A stretch of 64,000 bases of DNA, from assembly GCF_011634895.1 (NCBI RefSeq), contig NZ_SIRR01000001.1:62001-126000 (forward strand), read 5' to 3'. The translations under genes and the position numbers were made by a program. Every line of letters begins with the position of its first letter. The first letter of the stretch is position 1. The stretch is from Rheinheimera pleomorphica. GTDB lineage: Bacteria > Pseudomonadota > Gammaproteobacteria > Enterobacterales > Alteromonadaceae. The notes beneath the pieces were generated by a model, which did no database searches, was not told the DNA's origin, and worked only from the letters and a program-made list of their open reading frames with translations. This document shows positions 16,474-25,961 of this stretch, in pieces.

Positions 16474-17562
16474 TCAGATCACCACCAGCTCGCCATGGAT
16501 AGCGCCCGCTTCTTTTAATGCTTCAAGTATCGCCATTAAATCCCCCGGTGCCGCCCCCACGGCATTAACCGTGCGCACTAAGTCATCCAGGGTTACGCCG
16601 GGATCAAACTTAAACATGCGTGATTGCTCGGGGCGCACATCGATAATGGTGTTCTCTTCAATCGCGGTCTGGCCTTCTGCCAACACATTAGGCTGCACTA
16701 CCCGTGGGTTTTCCGCGATGGTTACCGTTAAACCGCCGTGGGTTACCGCTGCCGGGAATAACCGCACTTCTTTGCCAATAACGATAGTACCGGTGCGGGA
16801 ATTGATAATAATTTTCGCCGAATGATCGCCCGGCTCAAAACTTAAATTTTCCAGTGTAGATAAATATGACACCCGCTGGCTGATGTCGCGCGGCGCCCTA
16901 ACCTTTACTGAAGTAGCATCCAGTGAATAGGCGGTATCAGGGCCAATAAAGTTGTTAATCGCCTCAGCCAACCGCTTCGAGGTAGTAAAGTCAGAGCGTT
17001 TCAGGTTAAAGGTAATAAAGTCGTTTTGCGAAAACGGCGTAATCACCTCGCGCTCGACCATGGCACCGTTTGGAATACGGCCTACCGTGGGCGTATTCAC
17101 CAGAATGCGTGAGCCGTCCAGGCCTTCAGCGCCCAGGCCACTGACAATCAGGCTGCCTTGCGCTACCGCATACACATTGCCATCTAAACCGGTTAAAAAA
17201 GTTTGCATTAAGGTACCGCCACGCAGGCTTTTGGCACTGCCGACGGATGACACAGTAATATCCAGTGTTTGCCCAGGCTTAGCAAAAGCCGGTAGCTCAG
17301 CATGCACAGCAACCGCCGCCACATTTTTAATTTGCGCTTTCATATTGCCCGGCAACGTAATGCCAAAGTTGCTTAGCATGGTACGAAAGCTTTGCTCGGT
17401 AAACGGGCTTTGCTCGCCGGTGCCCGGCAAACCCACCACTAAACCATAGCCAACCAGCTGGTTAGCGCGCACGCCTTCAACATCGGCCACATCTTTAATC
17501 CGGGCAGCATTGCCTGATGGTGCCAACAGCAACAACAGTAATACAGCAACGAAGCGTTTCAT
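16474..17562 (-). CDS. flgI: Flagellar P-ring protein FlgI
   Basis: Periplasmic P-ring subunit that surrounds the rod in the peptidoglycan layer. ATG 17562 gives a Sec signal peptide ([19 protein letters not shown]) and has AGGAG 7 bases upstream; a longer frame to 17595 has none. The mature start [20 protein letters not shown] and the [17 protein letters not shown] stretch are highly conserved in FlgI. 362 residues matches the family. Lies between flgH (gap 10 bases) and flgJ. Confidence 0.96.
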   Translation of the reverse strand: MKRFVAVLLLLLLAPSGNAARIKDVADVEGVRANQLVGYGLVVGLPGTGEQSPFTEQSFRTMLSNFGITLPGNMKAQIKNVAAVAVHAELPAFAKPGQTLDITVSSVGSAKSLRGGTLMQTFLTGLDGNVYAVAQGSLIVSGLGAEGLDGSRILVNTPTVGRIPNGAMVEREVITPFSQNDFITFNLKRSDFTTSKRLAEAINNFIGPDTAYSLDATSVKVRAPRDISQRVSYLSTLENLSFEPGDHSAKIIINSRTGTIVIGKEVRLFPAAVTHGGLTVTIAENPRVVQPNVLAEGQTAIEENTIIDVRPEQSRMFKFDPGVTLDDLVRTVNAVGAAPGDLMAILEALKEAGAIHGELVVI

Positions 17563-17572
17563 CAGCAATCTC

Positions 17573-18250
17573 CTAGAAAGGCCACAGCGGACCATTAAAG
17601 AACCGGCTTAACCAGCCTGGTGACTGGCCATTGTGGTGTGCCCCGGTGCCACTGTATTCAATACGGGCATTGGCAATTTTGGTCGACTCTACGGTGTTAT
17701 TGACATCAACATCCTGCGAGCGGATTACGCCGGTTAAACGGATATATTCTTTACCTGTGTTCAGCGTCAGCCACTTTTCGCCACGGATCACTAAATTGCC
17801 GTTGTTCAGTACCTGCAGTACATTAACCGAAATATTCCCTACCAGGCTGTTACTTTGATCCGCTTTAGCGTCGCCTTTGTAATCGGATGAAGAATCAGCA
17901 CCAAATTGCAGTACGTTGCCGGCTACCGACACATTTCTGCCACCTAAGCCAATCATCGGCTCAAATGAAGTAGAGCTGTCCTTTTTCATTTCAGACTTGG
18001 CATTTTTACTGGCCTGGGTACGTTCTTTAAGCACTACCGTAATAATGTCACCTTCATGCCGTGCTTTGTTATCCGAATACAAGCTATTAGAGTAATTCTG
18101 CGCAAACAGCGAGCCGCTGTGTGTCAACGGCCGTGATGGCGGCTCAGGCTGCAGCGGCGCAAAGTACGGGTCGTCGGCTTTGGGCTCTTCCAATGAGGCG
18201 CAGCCCCCAAGCAGCAAAGCGCAACATAGTCCGGTAATAAAGCGTAACAT
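17573..18250 (-). CDS. flgH: Flagellar L-ring lipoprotein FlgH
   Basis: Outer-membrane L-ring subunit. A type II signal peptide with lipobox LLGGC (Cys at residue 17) is followed by the conserved [26 protein letters not shown] and [12 protein letters not shown] segments. The C-terminal beta region includes [15 protein letters not shown] and [14 protein letters not shown]. 225 residues is normal. It lies between flgG and flgI with short gaps, in the flgF-J run. Confidence 0.96.
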   Translation of the reverse strand: MLRFITGLCCALLLGGCASLEEPKADDPYFAPLQPEPPSRPLTHSGSLFAQNYSNSLYSDNKARHEGDIITVVLKERTQASKNAKSEMKKDSSTSFEPMIGLGGRNVSVAGNVLQFGADSSSDYKGDAKADQSNSLVGNISVNVLQVLNNGNLVIRGEKWLTLNTGKEYIRLTGVIRSQDVDVNNTVESTKIANARIEYSGTGAHHNGQSPGWLSRFFNGPLWPF

Positions 18251-18261
18251 AAGGCCTCCCG

Positions 18262-19050
18262 TTACAGCTGTTGAATGGCAAAGCCCAACATCTGATCTAC
18301 CGATGAGATCACTTTGGAGTTCATCTCATACACGCGCTGGCTTTCTATTAAGCTGACCAGCTCTTCGGTAACGTTAACATTGGACGTTTCCAGTGCGCCC
18401 TGCACAATAATCCCCAAGCCTTCCAGGCCGGGTATGCCCTGCACCGGGTCGCCACTGGCACCGGTTTCCCGAAACAAGTTTTGCCCTATGGGTTCTAAAC
18501 CAGCCGGATTAATAAAGTTAGTTACCGTCAACTGGCCTAATACTGCCGGTTCGCCTTCGCCGGGTAGCTGTACCGATACCTGCCCATCTTGCGACACGGT
18601 AATGCTTTGCGCATCTGGTGGTACCACTATGTTGGGCTGCACCTGATAACCGGCGCCTGAAGTCACCAGGTTACCCTCATCATCCACGGTAAACTGGCCA
18701 TTACGGCTGTACGAAATGGTGCCGTCTGGCATTAAAATCTCAAAAAAACCATGGCCCTGGATCATCATATCCAAACTATTATCAGTGGTGATCATATTAC
18801 CCTGAGTGAAGTTTTTCTGCGTTGCGACCACCTTAGTACCCGCACCTAACATCAGGCCATTTGGCAGCTCAGAGTTTTGCGACGAAGCACCACCAGGCTG
18901 ATTCACGTTCTGGTACAGCAGATCTTCAAAAATAGCCCGGCTTTTCTTAAAGCCGACGGTGCTGGCGTTAGCCAGATTATTTGAAATCACCGAAATATCA
19001 CGCTGCTTAGCGTCTAAACCGGTTTTACTGATCCATAAAGCTGGATGCAT
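18262..19050 (-). CDS. flgG: Distal rod protein FlgG
   Basis: Major distal-rod subunit. N-terminal rod signature LWISKTGLDAKQRDISVISN with NNLANASTVGFKKSRA, the central flagellar basal-body beta domain (MIQGHGFFEILMPDG) and the C-terminal helix (ETSNVNVTEELVSLIESQR). 262 residues, the constant length for FlgG. Lies 40 bases downstream of flgF. Confidence 0.96.
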   Translation of the reverse strand: MHPALWISKTGLDAKQRDISVISNNLANASTVGFKKSRAIFEDLLYQNVNQPGGASSQNSELPNGLMLGAGTKVVATQKNFTQGNMITTDNSLDMMIQGHGFFEILMPDGTISYSRNGQFTVDDEGNLVTSGAGYQVQPNIVVPPDAQSITVSQDGQVSVQLPGEGEPAVLGQLTVTNFINPAGLEPIGQNLFRETGASGDPVQGIPGLEGLGIIVQGALETSNVNVTEELVSLIESQRVYEMNSKVISSVDQMLGFAIQQL

Positions 19051-19090
19051 ACTTGCCTCCCGGGCCTTGGCCCATTAACTGTTCAGGCGG

Positions 19091-19837
19091 TTAGCCTATT
19101 ATCCTGAGTAACTGATTTTGCTGCCGATCCATCTCTTCAGCACTTTTCATCATTTTTACCTGCAGCTCGAACTGGCGCTGCAGGCTGATCATGTACGTCA
19201 TTTCGCCTACCGCATTGACGTTACTGCTTTCTATCGCGCCTTTTAGCAGGCTGACGTCAACATCGGCCTCTGCAATTTGGCCGTCTTTGCGGCGAAACAA
19301 GCCGTCGTTGCCTTTTTCCATCTCGCTGTTGGCCGGTCGTACCAGCTTAATTCGTCCTGCCGGCACTATGGCATCGGCGGGTGCGCCCTGCGGTAGCACG
19401 CTGATAGTGCCATCCTGGGCTATCTCAACTTTGGCCAGCGGTACCGGTAACTGTATTGGGCCATCATCGCCCATTACCGGTAAGCCGGTGGCGGTTTCCA
19501 GCATGCCCTGCGCCGAAATTTGCAAATTTCCACTGCGGGTATAGGCTTCATTGCCATCCGGTGCCTGCACTGCCAGCCAGCCGTCGCCTTGTATTGCCAC
19601 ATCCAGCTCACGCTCGGTGATGATAATAGCGCCGGCGTCAAAGTTTTGACCTGGCTGCTCGGTCAACGAGAACACCCGTGTTGGCAAGCCGGCTCCAAAA
19701 GCCTGCATTGCCCGTGCTTGCTCAAAATCGGCTTTAAAGCCCACTGTGCCGGTATTGGCCAGGTTATTCGCCCGTACCGCTATGCCATTCATATTTTCTT
19801 TGGCACCGCTCATGGCGATATATAACAGATGGTCCAT
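19091..19837 (-). CDS. flgF: Proximal rod protein FlgF
   Basis: Rod subunit closely related to FlgG, with the N-terminal rod motif (GAKENMNGIAVRANNLANTG) and C-terminal helix (ESSNVNAVGEMTYMISLQR). 248 residues is normal. It is the first gene after a strong terminator that follows flgE and is preceded by a sigma-54-type promoter, so it heads its own flgFGHIJKL transcript rather than continuing the flgBCDE one. Confidence 0.94.
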   Translation of the reverse strand: MDHLLYIAMSGAKENMNGIAVRANNLANTGTVGFKADFEQARAMQAFGAGLPTRVFSLTEQPGQNFDAGAIIITERELDVAIQGDGWLAVQAPDGNEAYTRSGNLQISAQGMLETATGLPVMGDDGPIQLPVPLAKVEIAQDGTISVLPQGAPADAIVPAGRIKLVRPANSEMEKGNDGLFRRKDGQIAEADVDVSLLKGAIESSNVNAVGEMTYMISLQRQFELQVKMMKSAEEMDRQQNQLLRIIG

Positions 19838-19870
19838 AACGCGCTCCGTTAATCGTTTCTAGCAATACGA

Positions 19871-19886
19871 AGCAAGTTTAATGCCA
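19871..19886 (-). promoter_or_regulatory. Sigma-54 type promoter before flgF
   Basis: Minus strand TGGCATTAAACTTGCT: GG and GC exactly 10 bases apart, against the consensus TGGCAC-N5-TTGCW (one mismatch). It lies between the flgE terminator and the flgF start, with the -12 element ~35 bases before the ATG. Confidence 0.65.
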
Positions 19887-19916
19887 GCGCTGTTCGCTAC
19901 CGCAGATTAACAGCAT

Positions 19917-19942
19917 AAAAAAAACACCACCCGAAGGTGGTG
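19917..19942 (-). terminator. Rho-independent terminator between flgE and flgF
   Basis: A 7-bp stem CACCACC / GGTGGTG closing a stable tetraloop (TTCG as read on the minus strand), followed on that strand by eight T residues. It begins 42 bases after the flgE stop. Confidence 0.92.
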
Positions 19943-19983
19943 CTGTGTGACTCACGTACTGAGGGTTTAACAGATCGGTGTTA

Positions 19984-21285
19984 TTACCGGATCTGTAGTA
20001 CCGTTTGCTGCAAGGTGCTGTTCACTTCCAGCGCTCTTGAGTTCGCCTGGAAGTTACGCTGCGCACTGATTAAATCTACCAGCTCAGTCGTCAGGTTAAC
20101 GTTAGACTGCTCCAGCGATGACGCATTAACTGCGCCAAAGGTGCCGGTGTTGGCCTGACCGCCTATTGGCTCGCCCGAGGTAATACTTTGTTTCCACGAG
20201 GTATTGCCCACTTGTTTTAAGCCCTGTACGTTGGCAAAACGCACCATAGCAACTTGCGATAAATACGCCGAATCACCGTTACTGTAGCTGGCCAGCACCC
20301 GGCCAAAGGCATCGATATCTACGCCGGTCAAGAAACCGACAGTGGTGCCGTCCTGGCTCAGGTTAGTCACATCAAAGGTTGACGCATATTGTGTTGGCTC
20401 ACGCACGCCTGAAGCGTCACGGAAATTCACCACCATGTCGGTTGCAAACTGTGCACCATTAGTCAGGTAGCCGTTTGCCGGATCGTTAAGATCTACCGCA
20501 GGCAATGTCAGCGTCGGAATAGGCGGCGTTACAAAATTACCGCTGGAATCAAACACTAAATTATCGCCCTGGATTGGCGCCGCGGTCACATCATCCCAGA
20601 CGACGAACGTTTCCCACTCCGCATTCGCTGGCGGCACTGTGGTAGTTTTACGGAAATAGGTTGTCACCGTATGCGACTCACCAAGGCTGTCGTACACAGT
20701 TACCGACGTCGAATGGTTGTAGGTAGCGCGGTCTGTGGCATCAAACGGAATAGCATCGGTAGCCAGCTCACGCGAGTCCAGGTTCATACTTAAGAAAATA
20801 TTATTGGTTGCCCGTGGTGCGCCGGCTGAGGTTGGAATTGCAATCGGCTGGGTAGTACTTAAACTAACCGACTGGTTTTCACCGGTTACCGGGTCAACGG
20901 CAAAGCCCTGCAAAAAATTGCCTTTGTTATCGACAATAAAGTTATCTTTATTCAGTTTAAAGGCACCGGCACGGGTATAAGTTAAATCCTGCGATTGCCT
21001 GTCTGGGGTCAACGCAAAGAAGCCCTCGCCGGTAATGGCTAAATCCAGCGAGTTATTAGTAAATTGCAGTGCGCCCTGGCTAAACTGCTGCGCTACCGTC
21101 GCGGTAGTAACACCATCACCCACTTTAGTGCGGCCAGAGGCAAAAATAGAGGTGGCGTACACATCGGCAAACTCGGCCCGTGACTCTTTAAAACCAGTAG
21201 TATTTACGTTGGCAATGTTATTTGCCGTTGTGTCTAAATCTTTTTGTGCTGCGGCCAGGCCGCTTAATGCGATATTAAAACTCAT
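19984..21285 (-). CDS. flgE: Flagellar hook protein FlgE
   Basis: Hook subunit. N-terminal SFNIALSGLAAAQKDLDTTA and NNIANVNTTGFKESRAEFAD, the middle basal-body beta domain (LAITGEGFFALTPD), a variable surface domain (residues ~150-330) and the C-terminal helix (EQSNVNLTTELVDLISAQRN). At 433 residues it is close to the usual length. Ends the flgBCDE transcript: a strong terminator follows. Preceded by flgD with a 17-base gap. Confidence 0.96.
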   Translation of the reverse strand: MSFNIALSGLAAAQKDLDTTANNIANVNTTGFKESRAEFADVYATSIFASGRTKVGDGVTTATVAQQFSQGALQFTNNSLDLAITGEGFFALTPDRQSQDLTYTRAGAFKLNKDNFIVDNKGNFLQGFAVDPVTGENQSVSLSTTQPIAIPTSAGAPRATNNIFLSMNLDSRELATDAIPFDATDRATYNHSTSVTVYDSLGESHTVTTYFRKTTTVPPANAEWETFVVWDDVTAAPIQGDNLVFDSSGNFVTPPIPTLTLPAVDLNDPANGYLTNGAQFATDMVVNFRDASGVREPTQYASTFDVTNLSQDGTTVGFLTGVDIDAFGRVLASYSNGDSAYLSQVAMVRFANVQGLKQVGNTSWKQSITSGEPIGGQANTGTFGAVNASSLEQSNVNLTTELVDLISAQRNFQANSRALEVNSTLQQTVLQIR

Positions 21286-21302
21286 AATTCACCTCAGCTC
21301 GC

Positions 21303-22031
21303 TTAACTATATGAAACTTCTAAGACATCACTTAATTTCACCGCACCTAACCCCAACAGGTTAAGCATGATGCCACCGCCGGTGCCGTTCATGCTGACAC
21401 TGCCTACCGGGGTATATACATTGACGGGCAAACTGGCGTTGCTGCCATCGGCATAGCTAACGTCTACTTTGACCTTATACACCCCAGCTTTTACGCGTTC
21501 AGACAGCTCACCATCGACTTCAGCCGCACTACCCGCACCGGATGGCATATAGGTGCCATCCCAGATAAATTCGTTTTTACCAACCTGCGGGTTTTCCACG
21601 CTGAACGACTGGACCAGCTCACCTTTTTCGTTTTCGATGCGTACCTTCATCAGGGTCGCAGCTTTTTCCAATTCGATATTGCCGCGTGACAAGGTGTCAC
21701 CGGTAAACACGATTTCATCAGACTGTGTCAGTACACTACGCCCCACCAGAGACGACGCCTGCAGCGCCTGGTTCGATGACATGCTCTCGGCGAAGCCTTT
21801 AAAGCTCTCATTTAATGAGCCTATACCATCGGCCATGGTAAAGTTGGTCATCTGGGCGATCATCTGGTCATTCTCGACCGGCTTAGTAGGGTCCTGATAA
21901 GCCAGCTGCTGGGTTAGCAAAGCAAAGAAATCTGATTGCTTAAGCGCACCATTATTTTTGTCCGGCACCTTAGTGTCAGGGTTCCAATACATGCCATCCA
22001 GAGCAGAGTTGTTGTTTACATTAGAAGTCAT
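21303..22031 (-). CDS. flgD: Hook assembly scaffold FlgD
   Basis: Cap that guides FlgE assembly. The N-terminal LKQSDFFALLTQQLAYQDP and KPVENDQMIAQMTNF are the FlgD signature; the remainder is a FlgD tudor/Ig-like region (SRGNIELEKAATLMKV; EFIWDGTYMPSG). 242 residues is typical. Lies between flgC and flgE in one transcript. Confidence 0.95.
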   Translation of the reverse strand: MTSNVNNNSALDGMYWNPDTKVPDKNNGALKQSDFFALLTQQLAYQDPTKPVENDQMIAQMTNFTMADGIGSLNESFKGFAESMSSNQALQASSLVGRSVLTQSDEIVFTGDTLSRGNIELEKAATLMKVRIENEKGELVQSFSVENPQVGKNEFIWDGTYMPSGAGSAAEVDGELSERVKAGVYKVKVDVSYADGSNASLPVNVYTPVGSVSMNGTGGGIMLNLLGLGAVKLSDVLEVSYS

Positions 22032-22042
22032 TTCTCAGATCC

Positions 22043-22468
22043 TTACGATTGCTGACCTAAACGCAGCGTACGCATAATCATTTGCTTAGCGGCATCGGCA
22101 GTTTGCACATTGGTTTCGTACGAACGCGATGCCGAAATCATATTCGCCATCTCTTCCATGATGTTGATATTCGGCTTATAGATGTAGCCATTTTCATCCG
22201 CTAATGGATGATTGGGCGCATACTCTACATTCAGCGGTGCATCGGACTCCACGATACCCAACACTTTAACGCCAACGCTGGCATCACCCTGCTGACGCCG
22301 GGCCTCGGACAGCTCGGCAGCAAACACCGGATGACGACCACGGTAAGTCTGATCAATACTGCTGCTGACACTGTTGGCGTTGGCGATGTTACTGGCCGTG
22401 GTATTCATGCGTACCGACTGTGCTGTCATACCACTGCCGGTAATATCAAAAATGTTATAAGCACTCAT
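22043..22468 (-). CDS. flgC: Proximal rod protein FlgC
   Basis: Rod subunit of 141 residues, with the N-terminal rod motif (NIFDITGSGMTAQSVRMNTT; ASNIANANSV) and the C-terminal conserved EEMANMISASRSYETNVQ. Starts 2 bases after the flgB stop. Confidence 0.96.
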   Translation of the reverse strand: MSAYNIFDITGSGMTAQSVRMNTTASNIANANSVSSSIDQTYRGRHPVFAAELSEARRQQGDASVGVKVLGIVESDAPLNVEYAPNHPLADENGYIYKPNINIMEEMANMISASRSYETNVQTADAAKQMIMRTLRLGQQS

Positions 22469-22470
22469 GG

Positions 22471-22872
22471 TTATTGTCCTCCACCGGTAAGGGCTTTTTT
22501 CAAGCCATTAATACGGGAATTGAGAAACGTCATACTGGCCTGGTATTCCAGGCTGTTTTGCATAAAGGCGTTACGCTCGCGGTGAATGTCGACACTGTTA
22601 CCATCACCGGTGTCCGGCTGGTCCGGGTTGCGAAACTGGGTTTCTTGGCGCGCAGCAATAGAAATATTAAAATGCTGCTCATGAGTGCGGGCGATATTGC
22701 CACTCTGACGGGCACGGGCATGTTGCAGCGCCTGCTGAAAATCCACATCTTTGGCTTTGTAACCTGGCGTATCGGCATTAGCGATATTTTCTGCCAATAC
22801 CTGAGCACGCCGATCACGGATCAGCATGGCATCGGGATGCAGCCCAAAAGCTTTGTCAAAACTGATTGCCAT
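22471..22872 (-). CDS. flgB: Proximal rod protein FlgB
   Basis: Rod subunit of 133 residues, the innermost axial protein. It shows AENIANADTPGYKAKDVDF, the canonical FlgB motif, and the C-terminal QASMTFLNSRINGLKKAL helix. AGGTGG lies ~7 bases before the ATG. Heads flgBCDE behind a sigma-54-type promoter and lies downstream of cheR with a 73-base gap. Confidence 0.96.
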   Translation of the reverse strand: MAISFDKAFGLHPDAMLIRDRRAQVLAENIANADTPGYKAKDVDFQQALQHARARQSGNIARTHEQHFNISIAARQETQFRNPDQPDTGDGNSVDIHRERNAFMQNSLEYQASMTFLNSRINGLKKALTGGGQ

Positions 22873-22908
22873 TTTTTTGCCACCTGTTCATTAGCGATGG
22901 CAAAACAA

Positions 22909-22924
22909 TGCAAAACACAGGCCA
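22909..22924 (-). promoter_or_regulatory. Sigma-54 type promoter before flgB
   Basis: Minus strand TGGCCTGTGTTTTGCA: GG-N10-GC with a perfect TTGCA at -12. The -12 element is ~38 bases before the flgB ATG. The same 16 bases, with one change, occur before the FlgO-like cluster at 42560-42575. Confidence 0.72.
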
Positions 22925-22945
22925 GAAATTAAATAAACGCGGAAT

Positions 22946-23779
22946 TTAGGATTTTTTGCGGTAAATAATGCCGGGATTACAGCGCAGCATCTCAAAATCG
23001 TTATTCAAACTGGATAACGATTCTGAGGCTCCAAGGAATAAATAACCTTTGGGATTTAGTGACTGGGCAAACTGGCGGATAATTTTTGCCTTTACGTCAG
23101 CCGAAAAATAAATCAGCACATTGCGGCAAAAGATAATGTCAAACTTTCCCAGCAAGGTGTAACTGTCCAGCAGGTTAAGATGGCGAAAGCTAACGTTCTT
23201 ACGTACATTGTCTTTTACCCGCATCATGCCTTTGCCGCTGTCTTCAAAAAACTTAGTGCGCCGCTCCGGCGATAAACCACGGGACAGTGCCAGGCCATCG
23301 TATTCAGCGCGCTGGCAATGCTCTAGCATGGTATTCGAAATGTCGGTGCCAAGCACATGCACTCCCAGGCTAAAAGCACCTGGCCGGCTTTGTTGATATT
23401 CCAATGCTGTCATAGCGATGGAGTAAGGCTCCTGACCGCTGGAGCTGGCCGCCGACCAAATTTTGACAGTACGGCAGGTTTTTTCCAGCTCAGGAAAAAT
23501 TTGCTTTTTTAGTAGCTCATAAGGATAAGTGTCACGAAACCACAAGGTTTCATTGGTTGTCATCGCATCGATTACCGCTGAGCGTAATTGGCGCTCAAAC
23601 GGGCTCAGGGTTTTGTTAACCAGCTCTGACAATGAAGCAACGCCAAAACGTTGCATTAGCGGTGCCAGCCGGCTTTTGACCAGATATTGTTTATTTTCAC
23701 CCAATACAATGCCACATTGCTGCTCAAGAAAATCTCTGAACAGCACATACTCTTTGTCTAGCAACTCTTTATTTGGCAC
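22946..23779 (-). CDS. cheR: Chemotaxis protein methyltransferase CheR
   Basis: S-adenosylmethionine-dependent glutamate methyltransferase acting on chemoreceptors. The N-terminal helical CheR domain (FRDFLEQQCGIVLGENKQYL) and the methyltransferase core are clear: TTNETLWFRD, IWSAASSSGQEPYSIAM (SAM loop) and DIIFCRNVLIYFS. At 277 residues it is standard, with no C-terminal NWETF or TPR tail. GTG 23779 is the start, with AAGGAT upstream. Lies between cheV (gap 16) and flgB. Confidence 0.95.
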   Translation of the reverse strand: MPNKELLDKEYVLFRDFLEQQCGIVLGENKQYLVKSRLAPLMQRFGVASLSELVNKTLSPFERQLRSAVIDAMTTNETLWFRDTYPYELLKKQIFPELEKTCRTVKIWSAASSSGQEPYSIAMTALEYQQSRPGAFSLGVHVLGTDISNTMLEHCQRAEYDGLALSRGLSPERRTKFFEDSGKGMMRVKDNVRKNVSFRHLNLLDSYTLLGKFDIIFCRNVLIYFSADVKAKIIRQFAQSLNPKGYLFLGASESLSSLNNDFEMLRCNPGIIYRKKS

Positions 23780-23795
23780 TGGTCATCCTTAACTG

Positions 23796-24725
23796 TTAAT
23801 CAGCATGCAGCCATTTTTGCACCGACTGCGCCAGTTCATCAGGATTAAATTTAGCAATAAAATCATCAGCACCCACTTTTTGTACCATCTGCTGATTAAA
23901 CACCCCACTAAGCGAGGTATGCAGGATCACATGCAGTTTTTTTAACCTGGCGTCCATTTTAATTTCTGCCGTCAGGGTATAGCCATCCATTTCTGGCATT
24001 TCAATATCTGAAATCAGTAAGCCGACTTTTTCCGTCACCGATTCGTTACAGCTTTTCGCCAGTTCCTGCAGATAAGTTAACGCCTCGCGGCCATTATTGA
24101 CCAGATGCATTTTAACCCCTAATCCTTCTAGCGCGCGCTTAACCTGATTACGCGCCACCGCAGAGTCATCAGCAATAAGAATAAGCCGGTCCCCTAAGTC
24201 CGTGCTGATGCTTTGAGTATCTAACACCGCCGTGATCGCAGTAGGTGATGGGGAAATCTCCTCGAGTATCTTTTCGACATCCAGAATTTCGACCAGCTCT
24301 TTGTCAATCTCGGTTACCGCTGTCAGGTAGCTTTGCTTACCACTGGTGCCTTTCGGCGGTGGCATAATCGCTTCCCAGTTAATATTGATAATGCGCTCAA
24401 CCGAGTTAACTAAAAAACCCTGCACCGAGCGGTTGTACTCAGCAATGATAATAAAGCTGTCTTTGACATTGTCGATCGGCTTACCGCCGGTCGCCAGGCT
24501 CAGATCGATTACCGAAATGGTCTGACCGCGTACATGCGCAATACCGCGTACATATTTATTACGTTTGGGAATGGCGGTTAGTGGCGGGCATTGCAGCACC
24601 TCCCGTACTTTAAACACGTTAATGCCGTAGCGCTGGCGGCCGACCAATTTAAATAACAGCAATTCGAGACGGTTCTGGCCAACTAACTGCGTACGCTGGT
24701 TCACCGAGTCTAAAATACCGGCCAT
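23796..24725 (-). CDS. cheV: Chemotaxis coupling/response protein CheV
   Basis: CheW-like domain (residues ~20-165; LELLLFKLVGRQRYGINVFK, HVRGQTISVIDLSLA) fused to a receiver domain (residues ~180-305) with the acidic pair in LILIADDSAVARNQ, phospho-acceptor Asp in LLISDIEMPEMDG and Lys in ADDFIAKF. It couples receptors to CheA and adapts through phosphorylation. ATG 24725 is chosen because GAGGAG lies 7 bases upstream; the open frame extends 41 codons further without support. Divergent from flgA. Confidence 0.95.
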   Translation of the reverse strand: MAGILDSVNQRTQLVGQNRLELLLFKLVGRQRYGINVFKVREVLQCPPLTAIPKRNKYVRGIAHVRGQTISVIDLSLATGGKPIDNVKDSFIIIAEYNRSVQGFLVNSVERIININWEAIMPPPKGTSGKQSYLTAVTEIDKELVEILDVEKILEEISPSPTAITAVLDTQSISTDLGDRLILIADDSAVARNQVKRALEGLGVKMHLVNNGREALTYLQELAKSCNESVTEKVGLLISDIEMPEMDGYTLTAEIKMDARLKKLHVILHTSLSGVFNQQMVQKVGADDFIAKFNPDELAQSVQKWLHAD

Positions 24726-24749
24726 CTGCAGCTCCTCTGTAAGACATAT

Positions 24750-24765
24750 CGGATCAATTCTTGCT
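24750..24765 (+). promoter_or_regulatory. Possible sigma-54 type promoter before flgA
   Basis: CGGATCAATTCTTGCT: GG-N10-GC spacing and a perfect TTGCT at -12, but a poor -24 element (CGGATC for TGGCAC). It would give a ~93-base leader for flgA. Confidence 0.35.
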
Positions 24766-24868
24766 TGAGCACTATAACAGCACGCTAACCCGAAAGGCTC
24801 AGGCGCTTTAGCGTCAAACTTACGTCGTATGTTATAACCCTTAGCCAATAAAGCATAGCCGAAACCTT

Positions 24869-25564
24869 ATGAAAAAGTACGAAAATTTAGTTAAACAGAC
24901 ACTTACCGCACTTAGCTTGTTCTGTGCGGCTGTTGCTGGCGCACCGCAAAGCTACAGCCCGGCCGAGCTTACTGTCGCGGCTGAACACTGGTTAACAGGG
25001 CAACTGAGCCAGGATGGTACGATCCAAACCGATATAACGCCGCTGGACGAACGAATCGGCGACAAATATTGCCCGCAAGACTTGGCTTTTAGCTTGTCCC
25101 AGCCGGCAACTCAACGGCAAAACACAATCCGCATCCGTTGCAATGCCGAGCAAAGCTGGCAACTGTATGTACCGGTAAGAATTGACGAAATAATACACGC
25201 CGTAGTGCTGACACAAAATATCGCTAATGGCAGCCGGCTCAGTGCCGATATGCTGGAAACTGCAGCGCGGCCAAGACGTTTTGTGCGTGGCAGCCCGGTT
25301 GCCGACCATGCTCTGGTTGTCGGCGCCAGAGCGAAAAAAGCGCTGGCAATGGGACAAATTTTAACCTTGCAGGATCTTTGTCTTGTCTGTAAAGGAGATG
25401 TTGTTACAATATCGGTCAGCGACAGCGGTTTAAGTGTCGTAACCAGTGGTGTAGCGCAGTCTGATGGCAGTTTGGGTGATACCATTAGCATACTGAATCA
25501 GCAGTCAAGGCGCACAGTTAGCGCGCAGGTCGTTGGCGTCGATTTAGTCAGCGTAAAATTTTAA
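24869..25564 (+). CDS. flgA: P-ring assembly chaperone FlgA
   Basis: Periplasmic chaperone for FlgI polymerisation. A Sec signal peptide (residues 1-24, ending AAVAGA) is followed by an N-terminal domain (VAAEHWLTGQLSQDG) and a SAF-type C-terminal domain with NGSRLSADMLET, KKALAMGQILTLQDL and GDVVTISVSDSGLSV. 231 residues matches the family. Divergent from cheV, followed by flgM after 76 bases. Confidence 0.93.
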   Translation: MKKYENLVKQTLTALSLFCAAVAGAPQSYSPAELTVAAEHWLTGQLSQDGTIQTDITPLDERIGDKYCPQDLAFSLSQPATQRQNTIRIRCNAEQSWQLYVPVRIDEIIHAVVLTQNIANGSRLSADMLETAARPRRFVRGSPVADHALVVGARAKKALAMGQILTLQDLCLVCKGDVVTISVSDSGLSVVTSGVAQSDGSLGDTISILNQQSRRTVSAQVVGVDLVSVKF

Positions 25565-25573
25565 AAAAATCGC

Positions 25574-25600
25574 TAAAGTTTTGCTGTTTAACGCCGTTAA
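25574..25600 (+). promoter_or_regulatory. Sigma-28 (FliA) type promoter of flgMN
   Basis: TAAAGTTT at -35 (full extended consensus), 15 bases between TAAA and the -10, then GCCGTTAA (7 of 8). It lies 40 bases before the flgM ATG, so flgM, the sigma-28 inhibitor, is itself under sigma-28 control. Confidence 0.82.
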
Positions 25601-25640
25601 CCTGAACATAAGGAATGTATTAAGGTGATGAGGTTCGAGC

Positions 25641-25961
25641 ATGGCTATTAATATCAACAACTTGCAAAATAGTGCGCAAGTAAAAACTGACAAGGTTGAG
25701 CAAAATGCTCAGCGTCAGCAGGCGGCTGTGCAGCAAAATGCCAGTCAGGCAACCAGCCAGAAACAAGATTCAGTGTCTATTACACCGCAGGCGCAGCAGT
25801 TTGCCAAACTGACAGAAAAAGCCAGCAACAGTAATGGTGTGGATCAGGAAAAAGTCGACAAGATTAAACAAGCGATTGCAGACGGTAAATACAAAATTAA
25901 TGTAGAGCAGCTGGCCAGACGCATAGTACAGTTTGAAAGCGAACTGTTCGGTAAAAAATGA
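25641..25961 (+). CDS. flgM: Anti-sigma-28 factor FlgM
   Basis: Binds and inhibits FliA until it is exported through the finished hook. 106 residues; the N-terminal half is Gln/Ala-rich and disordered (NAQRQQAAVQQNASQAT), the C-terminal half carries the sigma-binding helices (VDQEKVDKIKQAIADGKYKI; QLARRIVQFE), with the DGKYKINVEQLA motif typical of FlgM. Overlaps flgN by 4 bases. Confidence 0.93.
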   Translation: MAININNLQNSAQVKTDKVEQNAQRQQAAVQQNASQATSQKQDSVSITPQAQQFAKLTEKASNSNGVDQEKVDKIKQAIADGKYKINVEQLARRIVQFESELFGKK

